A stretch of DNA of 64,000 nucleotides, taken from IMG/VR virus record IMGVR_UViG_3300044712_002165, positions 1 through 64,000 of that record; one strand, written 5' to 3'. Both the position numbers and the translations under genes were made by a program. The notes below the pieces were generated by a model. That model made no database searches, had not been told where the DNA came from, and saw only the letters and a list, made by a program, of their open reading frames with translations. Numbering within the stretch: the stretch's first letter is position 1; the number at the start of each line of letters is the position of its first letter. This DNA comes from a virus. Below, piece by piece: positions 62,344-64,000 of this stretch.

Positions 62344-64000
62344 GCGCTACGAGCAGCTGGCTCGAACGACGAGGCCCAATTTGCCGGTGCTGAAGTCCGT
62401 CGGACTGAGCGTTGGCATTCGAGGACCCACAGAGCCTTGCACCGGGTACGGCCAGCACGTTCAGTACACCGCGGATGCGCTTACCAGTGCAGGATACACG
62501 GTCCACGTTGAAAACACGCGCTCGCAGGCTGGTTCCGAGTTGAAGCTGGGGGCGCACCATCTTCTCATCGAGACCCCTGACTTCACGCAGCCATCAGACT
62601 GGTGGTTTACGATGCACGAGACGACGCGTCTTCCATGGGACGCGTTTCAGCGGCTGAACGCTGCGAAGCACGTCATCGTTCCGAGTACCTGGAATGCCTC
62701 CTGTTTCAACGCGCAGGGCCTCTCGGGTGAAATTCACGTCTGTCCGCTCGGAGTCAACCTTGCGCTGTACCGGCCGAAACCGCGACCGCCAGGTAATCCG
62801 TTTACATTTGGCGTGTTCGGTACTCCATCGCTCAGCAACGCCGTCCGAAAGAATTTCGGATTGGCCGTTCAGGCGTTTCGGATGGCGTTTGGCGGGCGCG
62901 CAGGTGTCCGCTTGCAGATCAAGCAGCTGCCGACCTGCTCGACTCTCGGATTGGCTGGAGCCGGAGTCGAAGTGATCAGCGCCATCTACACCGAGCAGCA
63001 AATAGCAACGTGGTTGCAGACCATTGACGTGCTGGTCATGCCATCCAGGTGCGAGGCGTTTGGCTTCACTTCCCTTCAGGCCATGGCCTGCGGTATCCCG
63101 GTCATTGCCGCGCCTTACGGAGGGCCGGCAGACTACCTGGGCGAGCACAATGGCTACTTGGTCGATTTTGACATCGTTCCTGTTCGTGGCGCGTACGCTG
63201 AAACAGGCATGTGGGCAGAGCTGAAGGTCGAGAGCATGGCGCAGGCTATGCTCCATTCCTACGGAGATCACAAGCGCTCGGCAAAGGGCAGCGCGGCGCT
63301 GAGCACGGCACGCAAGTACGGTTGGGACGCATACGCGACGCGGCTGTCCGACATCCTCAACTCAACTGGCTTTTTCAGCCGCAAGCAAACTGTTTACAAA
63401 CCGAGCGTCGTCATCAAGCCTGGACGCGTTGGCGTGGATGACGTGGTGCGCTTCTACGCGGACCACCCTGGATCGAGCAAACCAAAGCTCGGTAGAACGT
63501 TTGATCCTGAAACGCACACGTTGACGAACACCCCAACAGGCATGGGGGACTCGATCATGATGACGGATTTGCCGCGGGCAGCAGCACTGTCTCGTCGGCA
63601 AGGCAGCAGCTACCTGTCGTCGCCGCATTTTCGGGACCTGATCCAGTTCAACCCGTATTACCGAGATCGCCACTGCCCCGTGTGGGTGAGCCTGTCGCAG
63701 GTTCAGATGGAGTACGACCTTGGGCCTGGGCACAACTTCCAGAAGGTGCGCCGACTGTTCAATCTGCCGGTCGATCCACGTCCTTCGGGTTGCGTCATCG
63801 TGCCTGGCGGAACGGTGAAGCGCAACAGGGTGAGCCTGCATTTTGAACCTGGCGTGCACGCGATCTCGCAGAGAGCACACATTCACCCCAGAGCCCGAGA
63901 GGTCTACCCCGAAAATCTGGACATCGTGCGTGCGTTCATCAAGCGTCATCCTGAGCTTGAATTTTTCGAGGTAGGCGGCTGTGTGCTCCAAAACGACGTG
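62321..64000 (+). CDS. Bifunctional glycosyltransferase (GT4 + GT9-like), 3' end outside window
   Basis: The frame is open from the ATG at 62321 to the last base, at least 560 codons. Residues ~20-340 are a GT4 GT-B enzyme: GPTEPCTGYGQHV start and MPSRCEAFGFTSLQAMACGIPVIAAPYGG with the EGFGLxxLEAMAxG-type loop. From ~400, GMGDSIMMTDLP and VIVPGGTVKRNR resemble the start of GT9 heptosyltransferases. It would thus carry two transferase domains. Fits the other sugar genes in the window. Confidence 0.82.
   Translation, partial: MLTRLPIERYEQLARTTRPNLPVLKSVGLSVGIRGPTEPCTGYGQHVQYTADALTSAGYTVHVENTRSQAGSELKLGAHHLLIETPDFTQPSDWWFTMHETTRLPWDAFQRLNAAKHVIVPSTWNASCFNAQGLSGEIHVCPLGVNLALYRPKPRPPGNPFTFGVFGTPSLSNAVRKNFGLAVQAFRMAFGGRAGVRLQIKQLPTCSTLGLAGAGVEVISAIYTEQQIATWLQTIDVLVMPSRCEAFGFTSLQAMACGIPVIAAPYGGPADYLGEHNGYLVDFDIVPVRGAYAETGMWAELKVESMAQAMLHSYGDHKRSAKGSAALSTARKYGWDAYATRLSDILNSTGFFSRKQTVYKPSVVIKPGRVGVDDVVRFYADHPGSSKPKLGRTFDPETHTLTNTPTGMGDSIMMTDLPRAAALSRRQGSSYLSSPHFRDLIQFNPYYRDRHCPVWVSLSQVQMEYDLGPGHNFQKVRRLFNLPVDPRPSGCVIVPGGTVKRNRVSLHFEPGVHAISQRAHIHPRAREVYPENLDIVRAFIKRHPELEFFEVGGCVLQNDV

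Noticed and set aside
1-64000. CRISPR array or insertion sequence
   Set aside because: No regularly spaced direct repeats and no transposase-like protein or terminal inverted repeats were seen.

Overview
The window is part of a large tailed phage with a contractile tail (myovirus-type, T4-like core genes). It carries a gp23-like major capsid protein, a prohead protease, a tail sheath and tube, a gp5-like spike and hub proteins, and a UvsY / gp32-like SSB / UvsX recombination set. It also has two sigma-like factors and an unusually dense RNA-gene island. Base composition is high GC. Glycosyltransferase and heptose-type sugar genes hint at a Gram-negative-like host, but the host cannot be named from the sequence. 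Most genes lack a good Shine-Dalgarno, and several promoters place the -10 box 6-7 nt before the start codon, which suggests leaderless mRNAs.

Bases 1-11,700 form an RNA island. It holds 22 tRNA genes, including all five Leu anticodons in a row and an initiator tRNA, a tmRNA with a 32-aa tag, and a Y RNA (circularly permuted tRNA mimic) next to a Ro60/TROVE gene. It also holds several structured RNAs that match no standard gene. The most remarkable lies at about 7600-8220: it contains a 21-nt perfect match to the helix 69/1920 region of 23S rRNA and further blocks in the order of 23S domain IV. A second RNA (6115-6241) has blocks in the order of the 16S platform (h23/h24). The tRNAs themselves are odd: most have G instead of U at T-loop position 55, three have C33, and one has an 8-nt anticodon loop. 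Small genes are packed between the tRNAs: HNH endonucleases, a radical SAM enzyme, a lipoprotein and two short proteins that join a Tat-like signal to pieces of the phage's own capsid protein.

Bases 11,700-34,200 hold small early-type genes (winged helix, HNH, nucleotidyltransferase, zinc-finger proteins), a SleB-like hydrolase, a putative neck protein, two glycosyltransferases, the recombination module, the sigma-like pair, an HU-like protein and a fused cytidylyltransferase/GHMP kinase.

Bases 34,200-64,000 hold capsid genes (protease-scaffold fusion, capsid protein), a 730-bp pyrimidine-rich pentamer tract, a beta-helix tail spike, a 2H phosphoesterase and an SbcC/gp46-like protein. These are followed by the tail genes (hub, terminator-like protein with a propeller, sheath, tube, spike, tube-initiator-like protein), a FEN nuclease and a glycosyltransferase that runs off the end. 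Many virion genes start 3 nt after a TAGTTA[C/G] box, proposed here as the late promoter.
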